Below, piece after piece: positions 6,820 to 12,214 of a stretch of DNA of 12,214 nucleotides. The stretch is from Treponema sp. (GTDB taxonomy: Bacteria; Spirochaetota; Spirochaetia; Treponematales; Breznakiellaceae), in contig JAIRUO010000283.1 in assembly GCA_031254385.1 (NCBI GenBank), forward strand, positions 1-12,214, written 5' to 3'. A model generated the notes under the pieces. The model was not told the origin of the DNA, made no database searches, and saw nothing but the letters and a program-made list of their open reading frames with translations. A program made the translations under genes and the position numbers. Each line of letters opens with the position of its first letter. Within the stretch, counting starts at the first letter, position 1.

Positions 6820-7191
6820 TTATTTAGGCTTCATGAACCACCATTGGTGAAACTCAATACACTCCTTGTTTTCATTGAACATTATCGTGTAGACTCCGTC
6901 CAGGTGATCGTATACCCCTTGATAGCAGTATTTATTGACCCAATGGACACAAGCGGTATTACCGTCAATAGCTACAATGTCGTAATCTAACGTTATGTCA
7001 CCAAGCGCATCAATATCGTTCCAATAACCCCTGATGTCTTCCATTGTCGTTCCTGGCTTAAAGGGACGTTCATAGTACCTCTCTGTTTTTTCAAACAGTT
7101 TCAGTACATCATCCTTCTTTTTTTCAACCCAACCGGTTTTGAACCTTTCCATCCAGTTAATTACATCCGCTCTTTCTAATTTCATCGACAT
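6820..7191 (-). CDS. NTF2/SnoaL-like small protein
   Basis: I choose ATG 7191 (123 aa) because GGAGG sits 8 bases upstream; an ATG 39 bp further up (7230) is in frame but lacks a ribosome binding site. The chain has the pattern of the nuclear-transport-factor-2-like (SnoaL) superfamily: an N-terminal helix with F-K-T-G-W-V-E-K-K-K-D-D, then Y-Y-E-R-P-F, W-N-D-I-D, and beta-strands DYDIVAIDGNTACVHWVNKY. These cone-shaped domains hold small hydrophobic ligands and serve as isomerases, cyclases, dehydratases or binding proteins. Without a close relative the activity is open. The ring of Trp and Tyr residues in the C-terminal half would fit a small-molecule pocket. It is the fourth gene in the operon. 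Confidence 0.7.
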   Translation of the reverse strand: MSMKLERADVINWMERFKTGWVEKKKDDVLKLFEKTERYYERPFKPGTTMEDIRGYWNDIDALGDITLDYDIVAIDGNTACVHWVNKYCYQGVYDHLDGVYTIMFNENKECIEFHQWWFMKPK

Positions 7192-7239
7192 AGTTACAAC
7201 CTCCATCTCAATATCATTTATTATAATCATGAAATAATT

Positions 7240-8037
7240 TCATGAATTATTCGATAACTTTTTCCAGACATAAATATAAGCCCTATCCTGATATGCGGTA
7301 CCAGAAAGGGTATGTCTGCTCTCAGGCGTTAAATTTTCAATATAATCAACGTTGGAATTCCCATAATACCAAAGACAATCTTCCGGAGTCACATAATGAG
7401 ATAAATCAATAAAATTTAGTATACGTTTGTTGTCCTTAAAATGTTCATTTAAAAGTTGATATATTTTTGTTGTATCAATAATTCCCGCTATTGCCTGTAG
7501 TTCTGAGCAAAATATAGCTTCACATGAAAAGTCATTTACTGTTACTAAATTAATCGGAAGATTTTTATATTTATCTTTTATTTCATCAAGAGTAAGCAGA
7601 CCATTTTCATTAGTCAAATACTTGTCGATAAAAAAACCATTCTCTTTTATAGAATTAACAATAAGGGAGTAAAACTGTTTGCGTTTTCTGTAGTCAATAT
7701 TACCTGCGGTTAAATCTGACAAAACCATATCGAAACAATTATTAAATCTACATAAAGTATCAAGCCAATCTCCTGTAACAAGAATCTCGCTGTTGTTATA
7801 AACTCGTAATGACGACATTTTTTGATAAAAATCAATTGATTTGTCAAAAACAAAAATATTAGGGATATTCATTTCCCATAATAAATCTCTGAATTCCGGG
7901 GTGCTGCCAAGAACCGCCACTTTGGCATCTTGTGGAAGCAATTCGAGTTTGCCCTTGATTATGTCTAATTGAAAATCAGTTGGTCGAGATGGCGGAAGAA
8001 CCAATTCCCAGTCTGATGTACTGCTCCATATCTTCAT
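7240..8037 (-). CDS. Class I SAM-dependent methyltransferase-like protein
   Basis: 265 residues. ATG 8037 overlaps the stop of the aldolase gene in TAATG, so it is translationally coupled to it. Rossmann-type methyltransferase landmarks are: N-terminal LPPSRPT at 14-20, motif I KVAVLGSTPEF at 39-49, the acidic end of strand 2 at Asp65 (VFDKS), GDW at 89-91 and motif IV FDMVLSDLTAGN at 102-113. Motif I (LGSTPE) differs from the usual GxGxG and matches the LGVTPE variety seen in one group of small-molecule methyltransferases. The C-terminal half (about 150-265) is a separate region probably covering the substrate. The acceptor is unknown. Being directly behind an aldolase suggests methylation of that enzyme's product, which is inference. 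Confidence 0.7.
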   Translation of the reverse strand: MKIWSSTSDWELVLPPSRPTDFQLDIIKGKLELLPQDAKVAVLGSTPEFRDLLWEMNIPNIFVFDKSIDFYQKMSSLRVYNNSEILVTGDWLDTLCRFNNCFDMVLSDLTAGNIDYRKRKQFYSLIVNSIKENGFFIDKYLTNENGLLTLDEIKDKYKNLPINLVTVNDFSCEAIFCSELQAIAGIIDTTKIYQLLNEHFKDNKRILNFIDLSHYVTPEDCLWYYGNSNVDYIENLTPESRHTLSGTAYQDRAYIYVWKKLSNNS

Positions 8038-8879
8038 TATTCGTTTTCCTTTTCATCAGAAGGAGAAAAACGCGTATAAGCCGATTCTGCTGTCGCGTTA
8101 TCGTGAACGATGGCTGAAATTGCTTCAACCATCGTTTTAGCATCACTTCGCGAGAAAACATTCCTTCCAAAGCTTATCCCTTTACAGCCACATTGTATTG
8201 CATCTTCAGCAATTTTCAACATGTACGCCGCTTCAGTGAATTTACCACCTGCAATTACAATAGGAATAGGCGAGGCAGATTCTATAACTCGTATAAAGGA
8301 CTCTTTATTACCGGAGTAGTGAGTTTTTATCAGAGATGCACCCATATCTTTTGCGATTCTTACACAGTGGCATAATAGATTTGCATATTCCTGATTATTT
8401 GAGTTCTTAAGAGAGACATAGTTCTCATCTGTGCCATCAGCATTTTCTTTTCTTGGGTAAACTATAGCCATAACAGGAAGTGCATATTTTTCGGATTCTG
8501 AAACAATCTTTCCAAAGTCAGATAACATATCCGCTTCATATTTACTCGTTATATTTATATGAACAGCAACACAGTCCGCATCACGAATAATTAATTGTTC
8601 TATTGTTGAGACAAGAACTTTTTTTGTATGAAAGCTGTTTTTTGTACTCGCACTAACATTAATGATACGTCCGATTGTGTTTGATTTGATGTCATTAATA
8701 AACGTTCCCTGATGAGCCAACACCGCATCAGGTTTTCCCTCAAGAATATTTGATATTTTACGATTGATATTATGAAGACCAGCAAAAGGACCAAATATTA
8801 AACTATCATCGACAGGAACAATGACAGTTTTTCCATCTGTCCCAAAAATCCTTGATAATCTTCTTGTCTTTCCATTCAT
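8037..8879 (-). CDS. Class I aldolase of the DhnA/LsrF/ADH-synthase family
   Basis: I take ATG 8879 as start (280 aa): it overlaps the upstream stop as TAATG and follows GGGTGGG. A GTG 12 bp upstream is the alternative. The protein matches the beta-barrel family that includes archaeal fructose-bisphosphate aldolase, 2-amino-3,7-dideoxyheptulosonate synthase and LsrF. The N-terminal VIVPVD at 19-24 leads to GPFAGL at 30-35, Tyr141 in AIVYPR fits the catalytic Tyr, Lys185 in LIKTHYSG fits the Schiff-base lysine, and GGKF plus GISFGRNVF near the C-terminus fit the phosphate-binding loops. One oddity: the family normally has D-H-G after strand 1, here it is D-D-S (residues 24-26). The catalytic Asp24 is kept but the His is lost, so the substrate probably differs. 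It likely makes or breaks a C-C bond with a small keto-phosphate. Confidence 0.8.
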   Translation of the reverse strand: MNGKTRRLSRIFGTDGKTVIVPVDDSLIFGPFAGLHNINRKISNILEGKPDAVLAHQGTFINDIKSNTIGRIINVSASTKNSFHTKKVLVSTIEQLIIRDADCVAVHINITSKYEADMLSDFGKIVSESEKYALPVMAIVYPRKENADGTDENYVSLKNSNNQEYANLLCHCVRIAKDMGASLIKTHYSGNKESFIRVIESASPIPIVIAGGKFTEAAYMLKIAEDAIQCGCKGISFGRNVFSRSDAKTMVEAISAIVHDNATAESAYTRFSPSDEKENE

Positions 8880-9817
8880 TACAATTCCCACCCTTGATTG
8901 AATATATCATCAATAGTAATTTTTTTTAAGGATGTTACTGGTTGTGGTTGGGCCTGTTCCCAACATTTTTCAAAAAAATTAGTAAAATTTGAAATTTTAC
9001 TTGGGTCTTTTGAATAATAGCCTATTACGTGATCTACTGTAGAAACTGTTTTTTCAGTATACAGATAACGCGAACCATAAACTGCAAATGTACCCGTAAT
9101 GTCGTTTAAATTATAATCATTCTTAATATGGTCGTATGTATTCAGTTTAAGAACTTTACATTCAAAATTATTCGTTACATTATGAAAATATATTAACTTT
9201 TTGATTCTTATATCATCAAGCTCTGAATTTTCGGCATACACAAATAACCGTTTAATTTTTTTTATCTGTCTTTTCTTTACCAAATTATTTGCGGTTTCAA
9301 AGTAATTCTTCCCAAATCCTTCAAAGAAAAAGTCATTATCATTACATCTATACATTGGGCGAAAAATAGAATCGTCACTACCAGTAAATGCTGATTGATA
9401 CATTTCGCTTGTAATCTCAATCATATTGCCCTCGATTTTGATCTCGTGTTTATTAACTGCATCATTTGACACCTCATTCAAATCATTAACTTTTTTTTGT
9501 AAATAAAAACGGAAAAGATCGTGTTGTTCAAAGCTTGATCGGTTAATAACTTTAATATGTTGCATTATATTGAATAACTTGCTATCACTGTCAAAATCAA
9601 GGTTCAAAATAGCTTGTTCTTTAGATTTAATTTGATAAATGATATAAACATAAGTATATATTTCAATCGAAAACAAAACCAGTGCGGAAAGAAGCGCAAA
9701 TATAACGGTTTCCATACTTGTAATTTTTGTTATGAATCGTGGAAATATAAATACAGGCACAAATACTGATAAAACAACGTTGGCAAATAACAAAATCCAA
9801 AAAACTGCCCTGTTCAT
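8879..9817 (-). CDS. Two-TM membrane protein of unknown function, first gene of the operon
   Basis: I choose ATG 9817 (312 aa): GGAGG lies 8 bases upstream, whereas the in-frame ATG at 9838 has none. Two hydrophobic helices at about 5-27 and 37-62 form an N-terminal hairpin; the remaining 250 residues are soluble, probably cytoplasmic. The soluble part has segments such as FRPMYRC, FFFEGFGKNYFETAN, RLFVYAENSEL, FAVYGSRYLY and, near the end, ISNFTNFFEKCWEQA. This order weakly recalls the catalytically inactive phospholipase D-like sensory domains of some bacterial regulators, but no HKD motif is present and I do not recognise the family with confidence. Its stop overlaps the aldolase start (TAATG). 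As a membrane protein opening a metabolic operon it could be a sensor or a membrane tether; neither is shown. Confidence 0.7.
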   Translation of the reverse strand: MNRAVFWILLFANVVLSVFVPVFIFPRFITKITSMETVIFALLSALVLFSIEIYTYVYIIYQIKSKEQAILNLDFDSDSKLFNIMQHIKVINRSSFEQHDLFRFYLQKKVNDLNEVSNDAVNKHEIKIEGNMIEITSEMYQSAFTGSDDSIFRPMYRCNDNDFFFEGFGKNYFETANNLVKKRQIKKIKRLFVYAENSELDDIRIKKLIYFHNVTNNFECKVLKLNTYDHIKNDYNLNDITGTFAVYGSRYLYTEKTVSTVDHVIGYYSKDPSKISNFTNFFEKCWEQAQPQPVTSLKKITIDDIFNQGWEL

Positions 9818-10081
9818 AATCTGCACCTCCATATTCAAACAATGATCCGCTCAATGCATTACATTAAATAATGTTGCATCGCTTATATTCACTTACCTCC
9901 GTCAAGTAATTTGACTAACAGCTATACTTAGTACTAATTAGTGTTTGCCTACATACTTAATTACCTTGCAAACAGACCTTATATTATCTCTCCTTAAGGC
10001 TACGAAAATACAATTATCAAGGTAGCCTGTCCGAATATGTCTATATCATGGGCAGACCCTAATTACATAGAAACAAAGACT
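9818..10081 (-). promoter_or_regulatory. Long 5' leader of the minus-strand operon with several stem-loops
   Basis: From the predicted transcription start (near 10081) to ATG 9817 there are about 260 nt without a convincing gene. On the transcribed strand these inverted repeats occur: GGCTAC class (arms 10022-10028 and 9997-10003, 7 bp), TGTTTGC/GCAAACA (9968-9974 and 9942-9948, 7 bp), ACTAATTAGT palindrome (9933-9942) and GTCAA/TTGAC (9911-9915 and 9901-9905, loop 5). The last is immediately followed by GGAGG. I saw no T-box, SAM, cobalamin or TPP consensus. It may be an unrecognised riboswitch or attenuator, or simply a long leader. No U-tract that would make an intrinsic terminator is seen, so any control would more likely act on translation. 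Confidence 0.4.
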
Positions 10082-10087
10082 ACTGAT

Positions 10088-10115
10088 ATTATATAGATTT
10101 ACGTGATAAAGTCAA
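10088..10115 (-). promoter_or_regulatory. Sigma-70 promoter of the minus-strand operon
   Basis: On the minus strand, TTGACT (10115-10110) and a perfect TATAAT (10093-10088) are separated by 16 bp. The hexamers score 5/6 and 6/6 against consensus, making this the strongest promoter in the window. It points toward the two-TM protein gene. Just upstream lies a GC-rich hairpin (CCCC at about 10119-10123 with GGGG at 10129-10132), which could bind a regulator or terminate transcription arriving from the right. Confidence 0.7.
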
Positions 10116-10140
10116 GGACCCCCTCTACGGGGACACCCCA

Positions 10141-10324
10141 TAACGCCCCGTCCATAAAGCGCACGGCGTATCCGTTTTTTCATAGTAAATCATCATGGTG
10201 CAACATAAAAGTCATACGTTAAAAAATCGCTATGCAATTTTCCTAAATCATTATACCGCATAAACCTGCACCATTCATCTGTCTCAAAACATTTATCTCT
10301 TTAAACATTCATTCCGCACCCCCC
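10141..10324. other. Intergenic stretch without a recognisable gene
   Basis: I see no coding potential, promoter or RNA of known type here. The only structure is a short inverted pair, ATGGTGCA at 10195-10202 and TGCACCAT at 10267-10274. It separates the promoter of the minus-strand operon from the hairpin array to the right. Base composition rises in GC toward its right end. Confidence 0.4.
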
Positions 10325-10377
10325 TTGGCATGGTTTTTGCTTGTGCGGCGGTGAGCGCCGCGCAAAAACCATGCCAA
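10325..10377. repeat. Nested hairpin 1 (16-bp outer stem, 6-bp inner stem)
   Basis: TTGGCATGGTTTTTGC (10325-10340) is the exact inverted complement of 10362-10377. Inside it, after a 4-base bulge (TTGT), GCGGCG (10345-10350) pairs with CGCCGC (10356-10361) across a 5-base loop. It is too long and perfect to be a chance event. It has no U-tract so it is not an ordinary terminator. It could be an RNA element, a DNA cruciform, or the end of a mobile element. Confidence 0.75.
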
Positions 10378-10486
10378 CCCTACGGTTTCGGGGTATTTGT
10401 TCCCAGCCGCATACAGCGTTATTTATTCGTCCCATCGGCTGCATTTGGCGCACCTGTAAGTTGATGGTGTGGCAGGGCAGGTCGCT

Positions 10487-10586
10487 TCGTGTTCTGTCTT
10501 TCTCATATAACAAAGTTCCAGGTTGTGTAAATCGTTAAAGATTTACACAACAATCGGTTTCATCAAATGAAAAAGACAGAACACGA
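10487..10586. repeat. Nested hairpin 2 (20-bp outer arms, 12-bp inner stem)
   Basis: The outer arms 10487-10506 and 10567-10586 match at 19 of 20 positions (TCGTGTTCTGTCTTT against AAAGACAGAACACGA, then one mismatch). The inner arms GTTGTGTAAATC (10522-10533) and GATTTACACAAC (10540-10551) match perfectly around a GTTAAA loop. The unpaired segments between inner and outer stems are both 15 nt, so the figure is exactly symmetric: a 100-nt two-stem hairpin with a 15 x 15 internal loop. It could work as a folded RNA or as a DNA structure. Confidence 0.8.
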
Positions 10587-10589
10587 GTG

Positions 10590-10670
10590 GTTTTTCCCCG
10601 GACGGGGGTAGGCCGGGGGCCGGGGGAAGTGAGGCCCCCAGCGGCCTACCCCCTTAAACCGGGGAAAAAC
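10590..10670. repeat. Nested hairpin 3, GC-rich (two 12-bp stems plus inner GC stem)
   Basis: Outer arms GTTTTTCCCCGG (10590-10601) and CCGGGGAAAAAC (10659-10670) are perfect complements. Next, GGGGGTAGGCCG (10604-10615) pairs with CGGCCTACCCCC (10642-10653). Inside, GGGGCC (10616-10621) can pair with GGCCCC (10633-10638). It begins 4 bp after hairpin 2 ends. Directly after it comes AAAGGGGGG, a possible ribosome binding site. Confidence 0.8.
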
Positions 10671-10692
10671 AAAGGGGGGTGCTTTCATGTGT

Positions 10693-10710
10693 AAGCGTAT
10701 TATTACGCTT
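10693..10710 (+). repeat. Hairpin 4 in the leader of the 107-aa gene
   Basis: AAGCGTA, loop TTAT, TACGCTT: perfect 7-bp stem 28 bp before the start codon at 10739. It may modulate access to the ribosome binding site CGGAGG at 10727-10732, or be the last member of the hairpin array. Confidence 0.5.
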
Positions 10711-10738
10711 CTATCTTATCGTTGTACGGAGGTTTTGT

Positions 10739-11062
10739 ATGTCGTTCATACAACACATCATCAGGGTACACAGCGTCTATAAGTACGTTGAGCGGTTCGT
10801 TCCTGTCGAAAGTATGCAGGAGGCCATCAAGCTTGTTATGCGCCAACATATCAAGTCGGAAATCATAGGTGAATGGCTGTATTGCTTTACCAACCAGTTT
10901 ATCGGAGTTCAGCTAATGGCTGTGGGGTTTTGGTACAGCTTCAAACACGGGGCGTATGTCTTCACAGGCTATCCTAAAGAAGACTATGCGGACGAAGAAA
11001 GCCTGGACGAAATCAGGGCTCGGCTAGGCAGCCGGAAGGTAAAGGAGGGTCTTTATGTATAG
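10739..11062 (+). CDS. Hypothetical 107-aa protein next to the hairpin array
   Basis: I place the start at ATG 10739, behind a good CGGAGG; an in-frame upstream TTG would add 20 residues but has no ribosome binding site and runs through hairpin 4. The protein is soluble and mixed in charge, with an aromatic central stretch (GEWLYCFTN, then GVQLMAVGFWYSFKHGAYVF) and an acidic then basic C-terminus (DEESLDEIRARLGSRKVKEG). I do not recognise a named family; it looks like proteins carried on phages and conjugative elements, which is an impression only. Its end overlaps the next gene by 8 bp (ATGTATAG), so the two are translationally coupled. Its bases are richer in GC than the minus-strand operon. 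Confidence 0.7.
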   Translation: MSFIQHIIRVHSVYKYVERFVPVESMQEAIKLVMRQHIKSEIIGEWLYCFTNQFIGVQLMAVGFWYSFKHGAYVFTGYPKEDYADEESLDEIRARLGSRKVKEGLYV

Positions 11063-11282
11063 TCCCCCCTTTTCGGAATTAGTAACCGTATCTGTCCGCC
11101 GCCTTGCATGGGCTATGGGCGTACACATGGGGCAGGCAGTGGACGTAATGGTCAAGTCACTTCCTGCTTTTATCAATGCGGAAAAAGTCTGCGGCCTCTG
11201 TAAAGACAAAACAAAATGCGCCGTCTGCGCCTTCAAAAACTGCGGCGAAATGCCACAAAAAGCAGTAGCCCTTTTGTATTAA
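11055..11282 (+). CDS. Hypothetical 75-aa protein with a cysteine cluster
   Basis: ATG 11055 follows AAAGGAGGG (11041-11049) with ideal spacing and overlaps the previous gene's stop. The N-terminal half (VSVRRLAWAMGVHMGQAVDV, then VKSLPAFI) is probably helical. The C-terminal half has Cys46-x2-Cys49-x5-Cys55-x2-Cys58-x4-Cys63, which would fit a small zinc-binding or other metal-binding knuckle. No family is recognised. The close coupling suggests it works with the 107-aa protein, either as a partner or as a small regulator. Ends in TAA at 11280-11282, about 90 bp before the transposase. Confidence 0.65.
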   Translation: MYSPPFSELVTVSVRRLAWAMGVHMGQAVDVMVKSLPAFINAEKVCGLCKDKTKCAVCAFKNCGEMPQKAVALLY

Positions 11283-12214
11283 GTACACCCCCGGCGGTAT
11301 GCTAAACTTGACCCACAATTTTCCGCAGTTATGCTATTATTTTCCCGAATGCCGAGATTCTGGGAGGGGACATGGCCGGGGAACAAACTTTCAACATGGA
11401 AGAAGAATTTGCGGGGCTGGATTTCAATTCGAGCCGTCTTGAAAAACGGTTTGTCAGGACAATGGAGACGCTGGCTGAACAGCCGGACAAATCGATTTGG
11501 TTTTGCAGCGAGAACCGTGCGGAAGCCAAGGCTATTTACCGGATGCTGGGCAACGAGAATCTTGACCGCGAGGAAGTGCTGAGGGCGCACCGCGAGGCGA
11601 CCATCAAGCGGATGGCACGGCACGGCGGGACCATATTGGCGGTACAGGACACCACGAGCCTTAACTACAATACCCACGAAAAAACCGAGGGCATAGGCTA
11701 TATCGGCGACAGAACGCTGGGGGTCAACATCCACAGCTGCCTTGCGGTGAGCACGGAAGGATTGGCGCTGGGGATGCTGGGCCAGATGTCGTATAACCGT
11801 TTGCAGGCAAAGGACGACACCCGCAGCCATGAGAGCAAAAAGATCCGGACATTGGAGGAAAAAGAGAGTTTTCGGTGGATAAAAGCATTGGAGACGAGCA
11901 CCGCCTGTCTGCCTGGCGGGGTCAAGGTAATTACCGTCTGCGACCGTGAAGGCGACATGTACGAGCTGCTGGACGCGGCGGAGTCAGGCAGCCACCTGTT
12001 CCTTGTCCGCGTGGCCCAGAACCGGATGACGGTGGACAACCGGCGGATTCTGGATGCAATCCGCAAAAAACGCTGCATGGGAAAAGCGGAAGTGACGATA
12101 CCCCGGGATTCCCGCAGGAACCTCAAAGAACGGGATGCGGCATTGCAGATACGGCATGAACGGTTTGAGGTCAAACGGCCCCATATACTGAACAAAAACA
12201 AGGCGCTCAAAGAC
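11283..12214 (+). mobile_element. IS4-family insertion sequence, left part (right end outside the window)
   Basis: The segment from about 11283 to the window edge carries an IS4/Tn5-type transposase with a short non-coding lead-in. The left terminal repeat cannot be fixed because the right end is not in the window. In the lead-in TATGCTA occurs twice (11299-11305 and 11330-11336), and a weak extended -10 (TGCTATTAT at 11332-11340) may serve the transposase. The strongly GC-rich codon use contrasts with the AT-rich operon to the left, in keeping with an incoming element. Confidence 0.7.
11372..12214 (+). CDS. IS4-family (Tn5/IS50-like) DDE transposase, 3' end cut by the window edge
   Basis: ATG 11372 follows GGGAGGGGA; 281 codons are visible without a stop. 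Residues about 9-66 resemble the Tn5-type N-terminal DNA-binding domain (EEFAGLDFNSSRLEKRF, then FCSENRAEAKAIYRML). The catalytic core begins with Asp93 in VQDTTSLNY and continues to Asp191 in VCDREGDMYELL, matching the first and second aspartates of the DDE triad and the Tn5 spacing. The glutamate with its YREK signature should lie beyond the window. Family members are about 450-480 aa, so roughly 60 percent is present. It would cut and paste the element it sits in. The visible part shows no frameshift or stop, so the copy may be active. Confidence 0.9.
   Translation, partial: MAGEQTFNMEEEFAGLDFNSSRLEKRFVRTMETLAEQPDKSIWFCSENRAEAKAIYRMLGNENLDREEVLRAHREATIKRMARHGGTILAVQDTTSLNYNTHEKTEGIGYIGDRTLGVNIHSCLAVSTEGLALGMLGQMSYNRLQAKDDTRSHESKKIRTLEEKESFRWIKALETSTACLPGGVKVITVCDREGDMYELLDAAESGSHLFLVRVAQNRMTVDNRRILDAIRKKRCMGKAEVTIPRDSRRNLKERDAALQIRHERFEVKRPHILNKNKALKD

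Noticed and set aside
9880..9912. Promoter candidate TTGACG and TATAAG on the minus strand
   Set aside because: Spacing is only 12 bp; the element at 10088-10115 is far better.
10301..10538. Small ORFs on both strands over the hairpin block
   Set aside because: They are forced by the inverted repeats, have no ribosome binding site and no recognisable protein features.
10325..10670. CRISPR array or retron
   Set aside because: Repeats are inverted, not direct and regularly spaced, and no reverse transcriptase or cas gene is present.
10687..10782. 31-codon ORF after AAAGGGGGG, ahead of the 107-aa gene
   Set aside because: Good ribosome-binding-like sequence, but the frame overlaps the better supported gene at 10739 and the peptide has no features; possible leader peptide at most.
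11279..11830. 183-aa minus-strand ORF
   Set aside because: It is the shadow of the transposase frame, which has the IS4 motifs and a ribosome binding site.

Overview
The window looks like an accessory region of a host-associated spirochaete, most plausibly a Treponema. The reasons are the gene content (a CsgG/LpoB-like lipoprotein with TPRs, a PEGA-plus-BspA leucine-rich-repeat lipoprotein, a second secreted BspA protein) and the relaxed lipoboxes. No rRNA, tRNA or CRISPR array is visible, so the assignment is an inference from families and not a marker-based identification.

Layout. (1) 1-544 is non-coding. It holds a 21-base C homopolymer, a roughly 300-bp imperfect inverted-repeat element with a palindrome exactly at its centre, and a possible 20-codon leader ORF that overlaps the first gene by ATGA. 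(2) 545-5892, plus strand, is a cell-envelope block: a TPR lipoprotein, a PEGA/BspA lipoprotein, a secreted BspA protein and a membrane-anchored phosphodiester glycosidase. The TPR gene and the second BspA gene are each cut by a single in-frame TAA, with the repeat architecture continuing in the same frame after the stop. (3) 5962-9817, minus strand, is a clearly more AT-rich five-gene operon, in transcription order: two-TM protein of unknown function, DhnA/LsrF-type class I aldolase, class I methyltransferase, NTF2/SnoaL-like protein, alpha/beta hydrolase. The first three genes are joined by TAATG stop/start overlaps. A near-consensus sigma-70 promoter at 10088-10115 would give the operon a leader of about 260 nt with several stem-loops. 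(4) 10116-10738 has no convincing gene but contains four hairpins, three of them large and nested, directly upstream of (5) two overlapping small genes (107 and 75 aa, the second with a cysteine cluster). (6) 11372 to the window end is a GC-rich IS4-family (Tn5/IS50-type) transposase, truncated by the window edge.

How it fits together. The plus-strand block is a surface/export cassette whose repeat proteins are decaying or switched off by nonsense codons. The minus-strand operon looks like a small, probably horizontally acquired metabolic module: an aldolase making a C-C bond, plus methyltransferase, SnoaL-like and hydrolase tailoring-type proteins. Its product cannot be told from the sequence. 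The hairpin array, the two small genes and the transposase form a mobile-element-like right end. The least explained parts are the hairpin array with its two small genes and the aldolase operon with its long leader.
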